A DNA stretch of 64,000 nt from Stenomitos frigidus_A (GCF_963877135.1 NZ_CAWNSW010000007.1:1-64000); one strand, 5' to 3'; positions 33,009-41,111 are shown, counted from the stretch's first letter. Made by a program: numbers and translations. The notes: generated from the sequence alone by a model not told the origin.

Positions 33009-33581
33009 TTAACCGTTCACCTCTTGCTCCAACTGCAACAACGCCGCATCACAAAAGTCTGTAATGCTTTCAGCCTGCGAACTGTCCTCAGAAAGATGCC
33101 GCAGGATCTCGACAACACGATAGCCCCCAGACAGCTCTAAAGCCTTCCTGTCTCGCGTCACCTTAACGTCTTGCAGCACTCTGGCGCAGGTTCTCATCTC
33201 CTTCAGCAGGTTGCCAATCGTCATCATCAGATCGCCAGCGCTAGCAGAGGCAAGCCGTTCTGGGGTGCAATGCTTCATCAAGGCATCTGTCAGGTTGACT
33301 GCGATCGCCATGCTCATCTGTAAGGCTGTGAACGGTTCCACACCCGCATAATTCAGCGTCAGCGCATTGATCACCTTCGCCTCATGGCCGACCGGATGAG
33401 TCGCTGTAAACCAGGCTTGTACCGCAGAACCGCTGACCTGAAAGCCCAGCTCCTGCAACCGTCGTTGGATATCCCCATAGGTCGGACTGAAGCGGCAGAA
33501 GTGGTCAAACCCTGCCAAATCTTCAGCCCTCATCTGCGACCGGGCCTTATCAACATCAAACTGTGGGCTTTTCTGTGCCAT
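33009..33581 (-). CDS. Terminase small subunit (putative)
   Basis: A 190-aa helical protein. Residues 20-60 hold an HTH-like element (FCRFSPTYGDIQRRLQELGF, QVSGSAVQAWFTATHPV) suited to recognising packaging DNA; the rest is alpha-helical for oligomerisation. It ends 71 bases before terL on the same strand. The DUF3486-like outline and position support the call. Direct family identification is not certain. The only minus-oriented exact copy of the CCCCAGAAC motif (33257-33265) lies within it. Confidence 0.72.
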   Translation of the reverse strand: MAQKSPQFDVDKARSQMRAEDLAGFDHFCRFSPTYGDIQRRLQELGFQVSGSAVQAWFTATHPVGHEAKVINALTLNYAGVEPFTALQMSMAIAVNLTDALMKHCTPERLASASAGDLMMTIGNLLKEMRTCARVLQDVKVTRDRKALELSGGYRVVEILRHLSEDSSQAESITDFCDAALLQLEQEVNG

Positions 33582-33594
33582 AACTCCCTACTCT

Positions 33595-34176
33595 CTATCC
33601 CAATTGCGCCCTGGCCGCCGCCATATTCAAATTAGCCCCGCCAGGAGTGCCATTAAACAACGCCAGCGCACGAACAGCGGCGTCTTTGCGTCGTTGTTCC
33701 TCCAGACCAGACGCATTGGTCTGTACGTCCTTCTGACCCTGAATGCCGACCTGCTGACGTTGCAGTTGAGCGGCCAGGTTCTGAGTATTAACCTTCTCAG
33801 TCGATTGGATGCGATCGCCCTGACTGGCCCGTTGAGAAGCTAGCTGCATTCCCAGGTTGTCACGCTGCACCGCTAAGCGCGTATTCTGCAAATCGCGTTG
33901 AGCCACATTCGTATCATTCAAACGGCCCGATGCGGCTGTTGCCGCGACTTGCTGCTGATCTAACGCAGCCTTCAATCGAGCCGCCTGCAATCCCGCTGGT
34001 GAATTATCGGCACTCTGCCCAGATTGAGCGGCTGCAAGCGCTTGCTTCAGCTTGAGAATTTGCAACTGACCCTCTAAGGCGTTGCTTTCCTGGCCAGCAG
34101 CCGTAAGGCCACCGATCTGAGAAACGGTTGTTGTACGAGGGCCACCGATGAGGCCAGGACTGGCAAAGCTGACCAT
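33595..34176 (-). CDS. Gln/Ala-rich internal or ejection protein candidate
   Basis: A 193-aa protein, rich in Gln, Ala and Asn, mostly one long helix (NALEGQLQILKLKQALAAAQ; LQNTRLAVQRDNLGMQLASQ; LAAQLQRQQVGIQGQKDVQ). It shares composition and the RGQD/QDRI-like helical style with the 713-aa protein just upstream, from which it is separated by one base. The pair may form internal virion or DNA-ejection proteins. No family is recognised. Confidence 0.6.
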   Translation of the reverse strand: MVSFASPGLIGGPRTTTVSQIGGLTAAGQESNALEGQLQILKLKQALAAAQSGQSADNSPAGLQAARLKAALDQQQVAATAASGRLNDTNVAQRDLQNTRLAVQRDNLGMQLASQRASQGDRIQSTEKVNTQNLAAQLQRQQVGIQGQKDVQTNASGLEEQRRKDAAVRALALFNGTPGGANLNMAAARAQLG

Positions 34177-34177
34177 G

Positions 34178-36319
34178 TTAATAAACTCCTAGTGAACGGT
34201 AACGAGCAATCCGGGCTTTATCCTCAGCTGCCATACTGTTGGCAGTGTCTTTGCTGAGGTTGGCAACCAACACACCAGCGGCCTTAGAGCCTTCCCCCTC
34301 AGCTTTCGTCTGAGCTGCCTGCATGACGCTATCAGCTTTAAGGCCAGCCACTTTAACGGTTGCGTCAGCCTTAGATTGAGTGCCCAGTAGGTTGACGCCA
34401 GCAACCTTAACCGTGCCATCGGCTTTGATGCTGGCAGTATTGGCAGCGCCCAACTGCTTCACGCCCTCTTGCTGCACTTTGTAGCCACCCGCAACGGCGG
34501 CAGTTTTTACCTTGCCAGCGGCGTTGATTGTGGCGGAATCTACCTTTCCGGCATAGCCGACTTGAGCCACAGCGAGTTTACCTTTATTGCCTTCCTGGGT
34601 ATCGGCAATTTTGTACTCACCCTTGATGGTTTCGCGCTGGTTGCCAAACGTCCCCTTGATGGTTTCGCGCTGGTTGCCGAATGTCCCCTTGATGGTTTCG
34701 CGCTTTTCATTGCTGGCATTCGTGCGGTCTTTCGAGCCACCCTTCCCATACTGCATATCAGCAATGCCGTAGCGGGTCTGGTTGGTCTGCGTGACCTGAC
34801 GTTCCCGACTAGCGTTCGTGCGATCGGCGCTGCCCCCCTGCCCATCGCGTAACTCACGCCCCTGAAAAAAGCGGTCAGAGCGGTATTTAGTGCCCTCTAA
34901 CTGCCTGCCACTGGTCAGATCCTTACCTACCAAATTCAGATCCTGCCCCCGCCGCTGCGTCTCCGCACCCACATCGGTACGGTATGTCTGCACATCCTGT
35001 CCACGCATCGCAGTGTTTTGCGTCATGTCCTGACCGCGCTGCTTTGTGGTTGATTCCACATCCAGCTTCTGATACTCAAAGCCCTGCGGATTGCCAAACG
35101 TCCGGTTCACCGCACCGCCAAAGAGGAGCTGATCCCACCAGGCTGGCTGCGGGTTGGCATACTTCAACGCGGCGGCGTTTGCAGGCGCTGCAGCCGGTGG
35201 TGGGGGTGCCCCTGCAATAATCCCTGTGGCCTTTAAAACAGGCAGGATAAGCGCGTATTTTGCCGCCTCTCCTAACCAGGTTTGGGGGCCGATCGCTTTC
35301 CCTACACCACCCGCTACCTTCCCGGCAATGCCGCCGACAGCACCCGCTGCCGGCGCTGCCGCTGCTGCCGGCGCTGCCGCTGCTGCAACCTTGCCCAAAC
35401 TGGCAGGGTTAAACATGACCTGCGTCAGTTGACCGTTGTTACCAGGTGAAGGAGTCTGTTGAGCGCTCGACGCTGCCGACTCAGTGAAGGCGTCACGTTT
35501 CCCACCCTTCTCAAACCCTGGTAGTGTCTGCCAGCCTTCGCTGCTTTGCCCCGACTGGTTAAAGCTTGCAGGCTGCAACTGTCCCCGTTGCTGCTGTGCC
35601 GTCTGCATGGGTGCAGGCATCGCGCCGCCCTGCGTCACAAAACCACCGCTACCATCTCGCTGCATCGGACGATAGCTGTAAGTCGCGTTGGGGTTGGGCT
35701 TAAATTGCCCTTTGATATCGGGATAGTTGGGAGCTGCCTGGTTATAGGTAGCATCTCCCATTTGATTCCAGTTAGAGCTATTCGCGCTCGATCGCGTTTG
35801 CCCCGGTTGCCCTGATCCTTGGTTTGGCTGCGGCTGCTGGCGCTTGCTATCGATCGGCTGCTGACCACGCACCGCCTGATCCACGCGATCAGCAGCCCAG
35901 CCACCCACCATACTGCCCCCAATCGCACCCGCGACACCACCAATGACACCACCCGCCGCGCTCGAAAGTCCAAAGGTAAACGGAGCCAACGGCGCGCCGA
36001 TCGCCGCACCAGCCGCCGCACCAGCCCAGGCACCCGCCGCACCGCCACCAGTCGAGCCTACTGCCCCCGCTACCGCGCGGGTCGGGTCTTCTCCTTCTGC
36101 CAGTCCGATCCCAGCATCAATGAGGCCACCCACGACAGGCAACCCAAATTTAGAGACCTTGCCTACCGTGCCAGCCGTCTTAGCCACTGTCGCCAGTTGA
36201 GGGCTAGATTGCACCGTGTTACGCGCACTTGTAGCCGCTGTGCCGATACCCCTCGCCTTCACTTTGGCAACCCGCAGTGCCCGTGATCCGAGTTCGCCCC
36301 AGGTGGGTGGATTGCTCAT
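34178..36319 (-). CDS. Large glycine-zipper and helical-repeat virion protein (ejection/pilot candidate)
   Basis: A 713-aa protein. Residues 60-150 are hydrophobic Gly/Ala zippers (AGAWAGAAAGAAIGAPLAPF; GGVIGGVAGAIGGSMVGGWA); a second set lies near 310-360 (GAVGGIAGKVAGGVGKAIG). The middle is Gln/Asn/Pro-rich and disordered. From about 410 on it is repetitive and helical: several RGQD units, three tandem copies of NQRETIKGTFG or near, then KVAGLKAD-type units. Glycine zippers that insert in membranes plus coiled repeats are the design of phage DNA-ejection proteins. It is the largest virion-operon gene and no tape-measure gene is present elsewhere. Confidence 0.65.
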   Translation of the reverse strand: MSNPPTWGELGSRALRVAKVKARGIGTAATSARNTVQSSPQLATVAKTAGTVGKVSKFGLPVVGGLIDAGIGLAEGEDPTRAVAGAVGSTGGGAAGAWAGAAAGAAIGAPLAPFTFGLSSAAGGVIGGVAGAIGGSMVGGWAADRVDQAVRGQQPIDSKRQQPQPNQGSGQPGQTRSSANSSNWNQMGDATYNQAAPNYPDIKGQFKPNPNATYSYRPMQRDGSGGFVTQGGAMPAPMQTAQQQRGQLQPASFNQSGQSSEGWQTLPGFEKGGKRDAFTESAASSAQQTPSPGNNGQLTQVMFNPASLGKVAAAAAPAAAAAPAAGAVGGIAGKVAGGVGKAIGPQTWLGEAAKYALILPVLKATGIIAGAPPPPAAAPANAAALKYANPQPAWWDQLLFGGAVNRTFGNPQGFEYQKLDVESTTKQRGQDMTQNTAMRGQDVQTYRTDVGAETQRRGQDLNLVGKDLTSGRQLEGTKYRSDRFFQGRELRDGQGGSADRTNASRERQVTQTNQTRYGIADMQYGKGGSKDRTNASNEKRETIKGTFGNQRETIKGTFGNQRETIKGEYKIADTQEGNKGKLAVAQVGYAGKVDSATINAAGKVKTAAVAGGYKVQQEGVKQLGAANTASIKADGTVKVAGVNLLGTQSKADATVKVAGLKADSVMQAAQTKAEGEGSKAAGVLVANLSKDTANSMAAEDKARIARYRSLGVY

Positions 36320-36370
36320 CAGTTAAGTTCCGAAAGACTCTCCCTACAATGCCCCCTTTGCGACCCGTCG

Positions 36371-36511
36371 TCACTTTTCAACTTCCCGCTGCCTCTGATC
36401 CTCCCGATACCACCACAGCCACGCCGGGATGACCAGCAGCAGCAACGGTGGAAAAGCAAAACACAAACACACCACGATCGCGGCGCTCAAACTCTGCCAA
36501 AAACTATGCAT
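36371..36511 (-). CDS. Small single-pass membrane protein (46 aa)
   Basis: A short gene overlapping the end of the RHH gene (its ATG is in ATGCATAG). It encodes MHSFWQSLSAAIVVCLCFAF, then PPLLLLVIPAWLWWYR and a charged tail. One strong membrane segment with a Trp-rich interface and cytoplasmic charges is present. It could be a holin-like or other membrane peptide; no lysis enzyme lies nearby, so this is only a possibility. Confidence 0.65.
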   Translation of the reverse strand: MHSFWQSLSAAIVVCLCFAFPPLLLLVIPAWLWWYREDQRQREVEK

Positions 36512-36770
36512 TTTTCCCCTCTTCGGTTGGTTGGTCGCTCGTTAGCAGCCCATCGTCTTTAAGCTGCCGCTCTACTGCTGCCCGGATGTAGTCCGATCGC
36601 GACTCCATCGCTCTTAGCAGCGCATCAATCAGCGGTGGAAATTTGACGCAGATTGGCTTGAAATCGTGCGACGTCCCCAACCCCCGATCCCAGTTCTGAG
36701 CCGCGATCGCTGCGTCAGAGTTCTGTTTGCGTTTGCCCATCAAAAGCGCCTCAATCAGTCTCTTTAGCAT
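36504..36770 (-). CDS. Ribbon-helix-helix regulator at the head of the virion operon
   Basis: An 88-aa protein. Residues 36-75 read FKPICVKFPPLIDALLRAME and SRSDYIRAAVERQLKDDG, an RHH DNA-binding domain. A start at 36740 (MGKRKQ) is also possible. Directly upstream of its start is AGCGCGTATAC, one arm of an inverted pair whose other arm lies before the divergent gene at 36871. It therefore probably represses itself and the divergent operon. As first gene of the virion block it may be the late-gene switch. Confidence 0.75.
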   Translation of the reverse strand: MLKRLIEALLMGKRKQNSDAAIAAQNWDRGLGTSHDFKPICVKFPPLIDALLRAMESRSDYIRAAVERQLKDDGLLTSDQPTEEGKNA

Positions 36771-36829
36771 AGCGCGTATACTCGCTAAAAAGTTCAGTAG
36801 ATTTGCTGAGGGTTATGCGTATACGCGCT
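36771..36829. promoter_or_regulatory. Paired operator GCGCGTATAC between divergent operons
   Basis: AGCGCGTATAC (36771-36781) and GTATACGCGCT (36819-36829) are perfect 11-bp inverted copies 37 bases apart. They sit in the promoter region shared by the RHH gene (minus) and the small gene at 36871 (plus). A TATATA-rich stretch (about 36839-36846) that could be a -10 region follows the right arm. Confidence 0.7.
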
Positions 36830-36870
36830 GTTATCTTAGATATATAGACACCCAACCAAGGTTAACCGAC

Positions 36871-37047
36871 ATGACGAAATCCACCGCTTACTGGGCCGCC
36901 CCCGCTAACACCACCTACGAAACCGCCTCAGACAACGCCTACGCCGCAGGCACCGCCGCCGCCCAGGCCGGACAAAAGCCCAACCTCAAAGGCATCCCCC
37001 AAAGCCACCGCGTTTTCTACATGAGCGCTTACCGCCGCGCCCTCTAG
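36871..37047 (+). CDS. Small hypothetical protein (58 aa)
   Basis: A 58-aa protein starting MTKSTAYWAAPANTTYETAS with an Ala-rich middle (DNAYAAGTAAAQAGQ) and a basic end. The leader has ACACCCAACCAAGG about 10 bases before the ATG. A GGGGAG/CTCCCC hairpin follows its stop (37055-37073). The YAAG/A-rich pattern is faintly like the product of 43370. No family is recognised. Confidence 0.6.
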   Translation: MTKSTAYWAAPANTTYETASDNAYAAGTAAAQAGQKPNLKGIPQSHRVFYMSAYRRAL

Positions 37048-37054
37048 ACCCACC

Positions 37055-37073
37055 GGGGAGCTAACCACTCCCC
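37055..37073 (+). terminator. Hairpin after the 58-aa gene
   Basis: GGGGAG (37055-37060) pairs with CTCCCC (37068-37073) around the loop CTAACCA, with no T-run. Similar GGGAG hairpins follow prophage genes at 37532, 43621 and 44668. It is probably a transcription terminator or RNA-stabilising end. Confidence 0.45.
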
Positions 37074-37106
37074 TCTACCCCAGAACACAACCACCCAACC
37101 AAGAAC

Positions 37107-37532
37107 ATGCAAACCTCAAACACCTTCCTCTATTCCGCTGCTGCTACCCGTCGTCTGTTAGCCAACGCCACCCGCACCATCCAGATCCGTGAGTTCTTCT
37201 ACGTCGTGTGGGTCTGGGTGAAGGGCCAGCGCCCCACCTTCATCTCTAAGCGTCGCTACAAAACTGAGTTCGTTGCCAGCCGCCAACGCGCCGCCCGTGC
37301 GCTCCAGGTCATCAGCCAGCATCACGGCTACTTCGGCATCGTCTACACCGTCACCAGCAGCCAGCCAGCGCAGCCAGCCTATCAAGTCGAAGTTGCAGGC
37401 ACCCACATCGCCTGCACCTGTGAAGACTGGGCCAACCAGATCGATCGCTTCGGTAAAGCCGTCTGCAAGCATGGTTACGCCACCTTGCAGCACTTAGGGC
37501 ATGAGACCCTAGCCGCTTACCTCAACCGTTAA
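37107..37532 (+). CDS. SWIM-type zinc finger protein
   Basis: A 141-aa basic protein. The C-terminal half carries HIACTCEDWANQIDRFGKAV then CKHGYATLQHL, the C-x-C / C-x-H zinc ligands of SWIM domains, which bind DNA or partners. The N-terminal half is aromatic and basic (REFFYVVWVWVKGQRPTFIS). The leader contains both CCCCAGAAC (37078) and CCACCCAACCAAG close before the ATG. A second SWIM motif in this prophage is in the virion protein at 22809. Confidence 0.78.
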   Translation: MQTSNTFLYSAAATRRLLANATRTIQIREFFYVVWVWVKGQRPTFISKRRYKTEFVASRQRAARALQVISQHHGYFGIVYTVTSSQPAQPAYQVEVAGTHIACTCEDWANQIDRFGKAVCKHGYATLQHLGHETLAAYLNR

Positions 37533-37543
37533 CACGCGCTTTG

Positions 37544-37561
37544 CCGGGAGTCGCGCCCCGG
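37544..37561 (+). terminator. Hairpin after the SWIM gene
   Basis: CCGGG (37544-37548) pairs with CCCGG (37557-37561) around the loop AGTCGCGC, 11 bases past the stop. There is no T-run. The loop resembles that of the hairpin at 44686 while the stems differ. Confidence 0.4.
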
Positions 37562-37598
37562 ATTTGCTACACTTTCACCACGTAAGAAACACCCAACC

Positions 37599-37895
37599 AT
37601 GAACACCGAAGAACTGACTCAAATCGTCACCGCGCATCAAAGCGCGATCGCACGGCACGATCAATGGTTTGCTGAACATCAGCAGGCTATAGCGCAGCAC
37701 GATACTCAGATCGCTGAAATCAATCAAACCCTAGCCACAACTGCCGCGCTACAACAACTCAATCAAAAGCAGATCGATAAACTTACAGCCGAGGGGCAGC
37801 TCAGCAGACAAGCGATCAACGAACTCACAGCCGGGCTTGTAGACCTGAGAGTGATGGTTGCTGACTACATTCAAAGCCGTGAGCAACCAAAGTAA
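37599..37895 (+). CDS. Small coiled-coil protein
   Basis: A 98-aa almost wholly helical protein (ELTQIVTAHQSAIARHDQWF; AEHQQAIAQHDTQIAEINQT; KLTAEGQLSRQAINELTAGL). The leader is ACACCCAACC running into the ATG. It resembles in style the coiled-coil proteins at 17242 and 44731, each with the same leader motif, so they may form a co-regulated set. The function is unknown. A strong terminator follows at 37918. Confidence 0.65.
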   Translation: MNTEELTQIVTAHQSAIARHDQWFAEHQQAIAQHDTQIAEINQTLATTAALQQLNQKQIDKLTAEGQLSRQAINELTAGLVDLRVMVADYIQSREQPK

Positions 37896-37917
37896 AGCGC
37901 GTCGTTAACCCTCTTGC

Positions 37918-37952
37918 CCTCATTACCTGCTCCTGGTAGTGAGGTTTTTTTT
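37918..37952 (+). terminator. Intrinsic terminator
   Basis: CCTCATTACC (37918-37927) pairs with GGTAGTGAGG (37935-37944), one G-T pair, followed by eight T. It lies 22 bases past the stop of the gene ending at 37895. Confidence 0.85.
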
Positions 37953-38036
37953 GCCGTTGTAACACGGTCATTGCGCCTAATCGTCCCCAGCCGCACCCGC
38001 CCGATCGCCCTCTTTTCAGCCCCGATTCACCTCCAC

Positions 38037-38110
38037 AAATTTCAGCCACGTCTCGATAGCTTTCCCGTATTCCCCCTGAGTCACCCCAAAAAAAGGTTTG
38101 GGCAGTCTAG
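38037..38110. repeat. Copy C of a three-copy ~70-bp intergenic element
   Basis: Carries AAATTTCAGCCACG, TCTCGATAGCTTTCCC, TCACCCCAAAAAAAGGTTTG and GTCTAG, aligned block for block with the copies at 22749 and 30645. Unlike those, it lies before a plus-strand gene (38137), so its orientation relative to the neighbour is opposite. Confidence 0.75.
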
Positions 38111-38136
38111 GTGTACTGTCTCTCTCCTGCCCTCCC

Positions 38137-38982
38137 ATGCTGTCTTGTGAACTCACTGAAGACGATTACGCTGCCCTCCACCCCTACCAGCACGAACGCT
38201 TACGATCGCGCTTCCCCGACGCACTCAGCACGGCGATCATGACGACGACGTTGGAAGAACAACTGTTGATTCGCACTGATAATCACGCTGCGATTGACGC
38301 GCTTGGCAGACATTGGGGTGAGTTGATCGAGCTGACGTACATCGCCACTGGTTGCCAGTCGATCGCGGTGTACTTGCACGGTCGTGAGGTCTTCAGCCAT
38401 GTAGCCGTCTTACAATGGCAACAAACAGCAGCAGAGGTTGGTCTTATGGCAGTAGCAGAACGGCAGCAGACAAAGGCAACACCCAGGCAAACAACCGCAG
38501 TAAAGCGGATGGAGAAGGCAGCGGCGGCAGTCGTCGAAGCAGCGCCAACGCGAACGATCAATGATGTGGTGCAAGAGTTAACCGACATGATCGCGGCACT
38601 GGCGATCGCTAAGGTTGAGGCTCGTTCACCGTCTCTTGTGAATGGGTTAATAGCTCAAGATCAGATCGCTCATGCCCCAGAACAGACGGCAGCTCCAGAG
38701 CTCGTCTCTGATGCGCCCACTAAGCTACCAAAAGTGAGGCTGCAAGGACTCTACATACCGATTAAGGGCAATTGGGGCACTTGTGCGAAGCGCTATCTCA
38801 AAGCGGTCGATCCCAAAGGCGATGCCGCCAAGGCGTTGAAGGAAATTGTACAGGAAACACCAACCGGACTCGCGCACATGGAACGAGCAGTCAGAGAGTT
38901 TCCAGAAGCCGATCGCGCGATTGCAAAGACAAGGCTAAGACTTGCGTTTAACAAACTACAGGACGAGCGGAGCAAGGCATGA
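38137..38982 (+). CDS. Hypothetical prophage protein
   Basis: A 281-aa protein from ATG 38137 (MLSCELTEDDYAALHPYQHE). It is helical, with a charged Ala/Thr/Glu-rich middle and a basic C-terminal part (KLPKVRLQGLYIPIKGNWGT; RAVREFPEADRAIAKTRLRL). An upstream TTG (38098) lies in the repeat element and is rejected. A copy of CCCCAGAAC lies inside (38675). It ends at a strong bidirectional terminator. No family is recognised. Confidence 0.6.
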   Translation: MLSCELTEDDYAALHPYQHERLRSRFPDALSTAIMTTTLEEQLLIRTDNHAAIDALGRHWGELIELTYIATGCQSIAVYLHGREVFSHVAVLQWQQTAAEVGLMAVAERQQTKATPRQTTAVKRMEKAAAAVVEAAPTRTINDVVQELTDMIAALAIAKVEARSPSLVNGLIAQDQIAHAPEQTAAPELVSDAPTKLPKVRLQGLYIPIKGNWGTCAKRYLKAVDPKGDAAKALKEIVQETPTGLAHMERAVREFPEADRAIAKTRLRLAFNKLQDERSKA

Positions 38983-39002
38983 TAGGAGCAGAATCTTGAC
39001 TT

Positions 39003-39034
39003 AGACGACGTACATCCTACGTCGTCTCTTTTTT
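39003..39034. terminator. Bidirectional terminator
   Basis: AGACGACGTA (39003-39012) pairs perfectly with TACGTCGTCT (39018-39027), followed by CTTTTTT. It separates the convergent genes ending at 38982 (plus) and 39033 (minus). Confidence 0.88.
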
Positions 39035-39767
39035 AGGACTCATCGGAAGGTGTGCGGAAGCTGGAACGCACGATCGGCGGTTGCAAGATATGTTTCTCGG
39101 CGATGCGCGTGCTCTTGGGCTTAGTCGCATAGTGATGAAGCCAGGTAATCCAGGTAACTTTGCCATCCAGACCATCAGCATCAAGGGAGCGAATTAACTC
39201 CTCCCAGGTGAGCACTTGACCAGGAGGTGTTTGAAGCACTCGCTTGGCGATCGTGCGGACGATTTTGGCAGCGTAATCATTCCTTCCCGCCCAAGCAAAC
39301 GTATTCCCCTGTAGGTCTAAGGCCAGGACAACGCTGCATTCGACGCGGCGAAAGTATTCCAGCCTAGAGTGAACGAACCGAGCCGATATCGGTTGTTTGC
39401 TCACCCAGCCCGTGAGGAACAAGTGAGACGCCGCTATGCCTCTCTGCTGCTGCATGGCTAAACGAGCCTTCACCTCAAAGGCTCGATGCCAGTCTTTCGG
39501 CAGGGTAGCGACTGCGGTTGTACGCCGTAGCTCTTTGGCTTGAGCCAGATTGACCAGAATGATCAAAAGGTCGAAGTGAGCCGTTTCATGACTCACTAGC
39601 CACAGTTGCACCAGGCCGGGAAACGTTTCTGATTGGCCATCAGCAAGCAGGTAAAGCAAGCATTGACCATCATTAGATAGATGCGTTTCGAGGGCGATCG
39701 GCTCAGTGTCAGCCCCCACAGCAGCACGGAGCCAATGCACAAAATCACTCAGCCAGTCGAGGAGCAT
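39033..39767 (-). CDS. Hypothetical prophage protein
   Basis: A 244-aa soluble protein (MLLDWLSDFVHWLRAAVGAD; FPGLVQLWLVSHETAHFDLL; VSKQPISARFVHSRLEYFRR; VLQTPPGQVLTWEELIRSLD). It has an alternating beta-alpha pattern and a basic tail. It shares one base with the upstream gene. No family or catalytic motif is recognised. Confidence 0.6.
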   Translation of the reverse strand: MLLDWLSDFVHWLRAAVGADTEPIALETHLSNDGQCLLYLLADGQSETFPGLVQLWLVSHETAHFDLLIILVNLAQAKELRRTTAVATLPKDWHRAFEVKARLAMQQQRGIAASHLFLTGWVSKQPISARFVHSRLEYFRRVECSVVLALDLQGNTFAWAGRNDYAAKIVRTIAKRVLQTPPGQVLTWEELIRSLDADGLDGKVTWITWLHHYATKPKSTRIAEKHILQPPIVRSSFRTPSDES

Positions 39768-40054
39768 TACGTTTTCGAGTTTGCTTTTTCCAGACCCTGA
39801 TCGACTTTTTCAAGCTTGGTTGGAAGTAACAGCCCGACGCCGAGCGTTAAGCGGTTTTCTTGCTTGTCCAGATAGCCCGTAATGATGAGCGCGATCGCTA
39901 CGTAGCGAATGAGCCAAGCCGTTTTAAGAAAAGGTGAGAGTTTGCGAATCATCATCAAGAGCCGTTGGCTGTCTTGTCTAGGGTGCCCTTCTCTGACGCG
40001 CATGAGACGACATTGAGCACTCCCGTTCCAGTCTGTCCACACTAAAACCACCAC
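39767..40054 (-). CDS. Small single-pass membrane protein
   Basis: A 95-aa protein with one membrane segment (TAWLIRYVAIALIITGYL) in the middle, basic before and amphipathic after. The start is uncertain: ATGs at 40054 and about 40000 (MRVREGHPRQ) both read through. It is coupled to the next gene by a one-base overlap and faces a divergent gene at 40073 with only 18 bases between, so the promoters must overlap coding DNA. Confidence 0.55.
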   Translation of the reverse strand: MVVLVWTDWNGSAQCRLMRVREGHPRQDSQRLLMMIRKLSPFLKTAWLIRYVAIALIITGYLDKQENRLTLGVGLLLPTKLEKVDQGLEKANSKT

Positions 40055-40072
40055 TACTGAGAGCGTGTCATC

Positions 40073-40297
40073 ATGTTTGAACTTTTCGTCTACGTCGTCG
40101 TCGTCATCGCCGTGCTCGCCGTTGTCGCGCCCGGTAGCGCACCCGCTAGCAGCCCACTCTTAGACCTCAAAACATTGAGTCTTCAGGAGCTGAAGGCGTT
40201 AGGCAAACAGCACAACATACCTGGCTGGCGAGCCTGGAAGAAAACCCAGACGGCGATCGCCAAATTGCAACTGGTCACACCGGCTGCTGACCGCTGA
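40073..40297 (+). CDS. Membrane-anchored SAP/HeH-like small protein
   Basis: A 74-aa protein: an N-terminal membrane segment (LFVYVVVVIAVLAVVAP) and a C-terminal helix-extended-helix (LKTLSLQELKALGKQHNIPG, WRAWKKTQTAIAKLQ) like SAP or Rho N-terminal domains, which bind nucleic acid. Such a pair could tether DNA to the membrane. The 3' end runs into a TGACCGCTGAC repeat unit. The role is inferred only. Confidence 0.6.
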   Translation: MFELFVYVVVVIAVLAVVAPGSAPASSPLLDLKTLSLQELKALGKQHNIPGWRAWKKTQTAIAKLQLVTPAADR

Positions 40298-40307
40298 CCA
40301 CCCACTA

Positions 40308-40688
<381 letters not shown>

Positions 40689-40712
40689 GCCCCACCGTGT
40701 AACAACCGTAGT

Positions 40713-41036
40713 TTACCCTTCTAAGGGCTCTAGCTCATCTTCCGTGGCTACCAGCTGCAACGGCTCCAGCATCATCCCCTCAACGGCTTCGAGCGGCGCG
40801 CCATGCGCCAGGCTCATCGTGTACTCCCATCCCGGTGTCCACTCTGGCTCTTCACCGTAGTAACCATACTCCAGGTTGCGCCGCTGCGCCGTTGCCGCGT
40901 CCAGGTATTCCAACCCCGTAATCGTGAGCACCTGATCCTCAAAACGCACCCGCTCAAAGAACCCAAACTTCGGTGCTGGAATCTTTGCAGGCAGCGCGAT
41001 CGCGCGCCGTGCTTCCACGGCTGATACATTAAGCAT
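40713..41036 (-). CDS. Hypothetical prophage protein
   Basis: A 107-aa acidic protein (MLNVSAVEARRAIALPAKIP; FERVRFEDQVLTITGLEYLD; YGYYGEEPEWTPGWEYTMSL). The aromatic, acidic centre suggests a small beta domain. No family is recognised. It is followed within 25 bases by the gene at 40688. Confidence 0.6.
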   Translation of the reverse strand: MLNVSAVEARRAIALPAKIPAPKFGFFERVRFEDQVLTITGLEYLDAATAQRRNLEYGYYGEEPEWTPGWEYTMSLAHGAPLEAVEGMMLEPLQLVATEDELEPLEG

Positions 41037-41111
41037 GTGCTATGCCTCGTGATGAATGAGTAGCGCAGTCAAGGCGATCGCGTCGTTTGCAGCGGCGCGA
41101 TCGCTCACAAA

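Noticed and set aside
35819..36286. 155-codon plus-strand frame opposite the glycine-zipper gene
   Set aside because: Antisense of GC-rich Gly/Ala codons; no start signal and no plausible fold.
36727..36870. N-terminal extension of the 58-aa gene
   Set aside because: It would run through the operator pair and the CCCAACCAAG leader; the ATG at 36871 is better placed.
37825..38049. 74-codon minus-strand frame starting next to element copy C
   Set aside because: It reads through the terminator at 37918 and into the opposite gene; Gly/Arg-rich artefact. It would have given copy C the same orientation to a gene as copies A and B.
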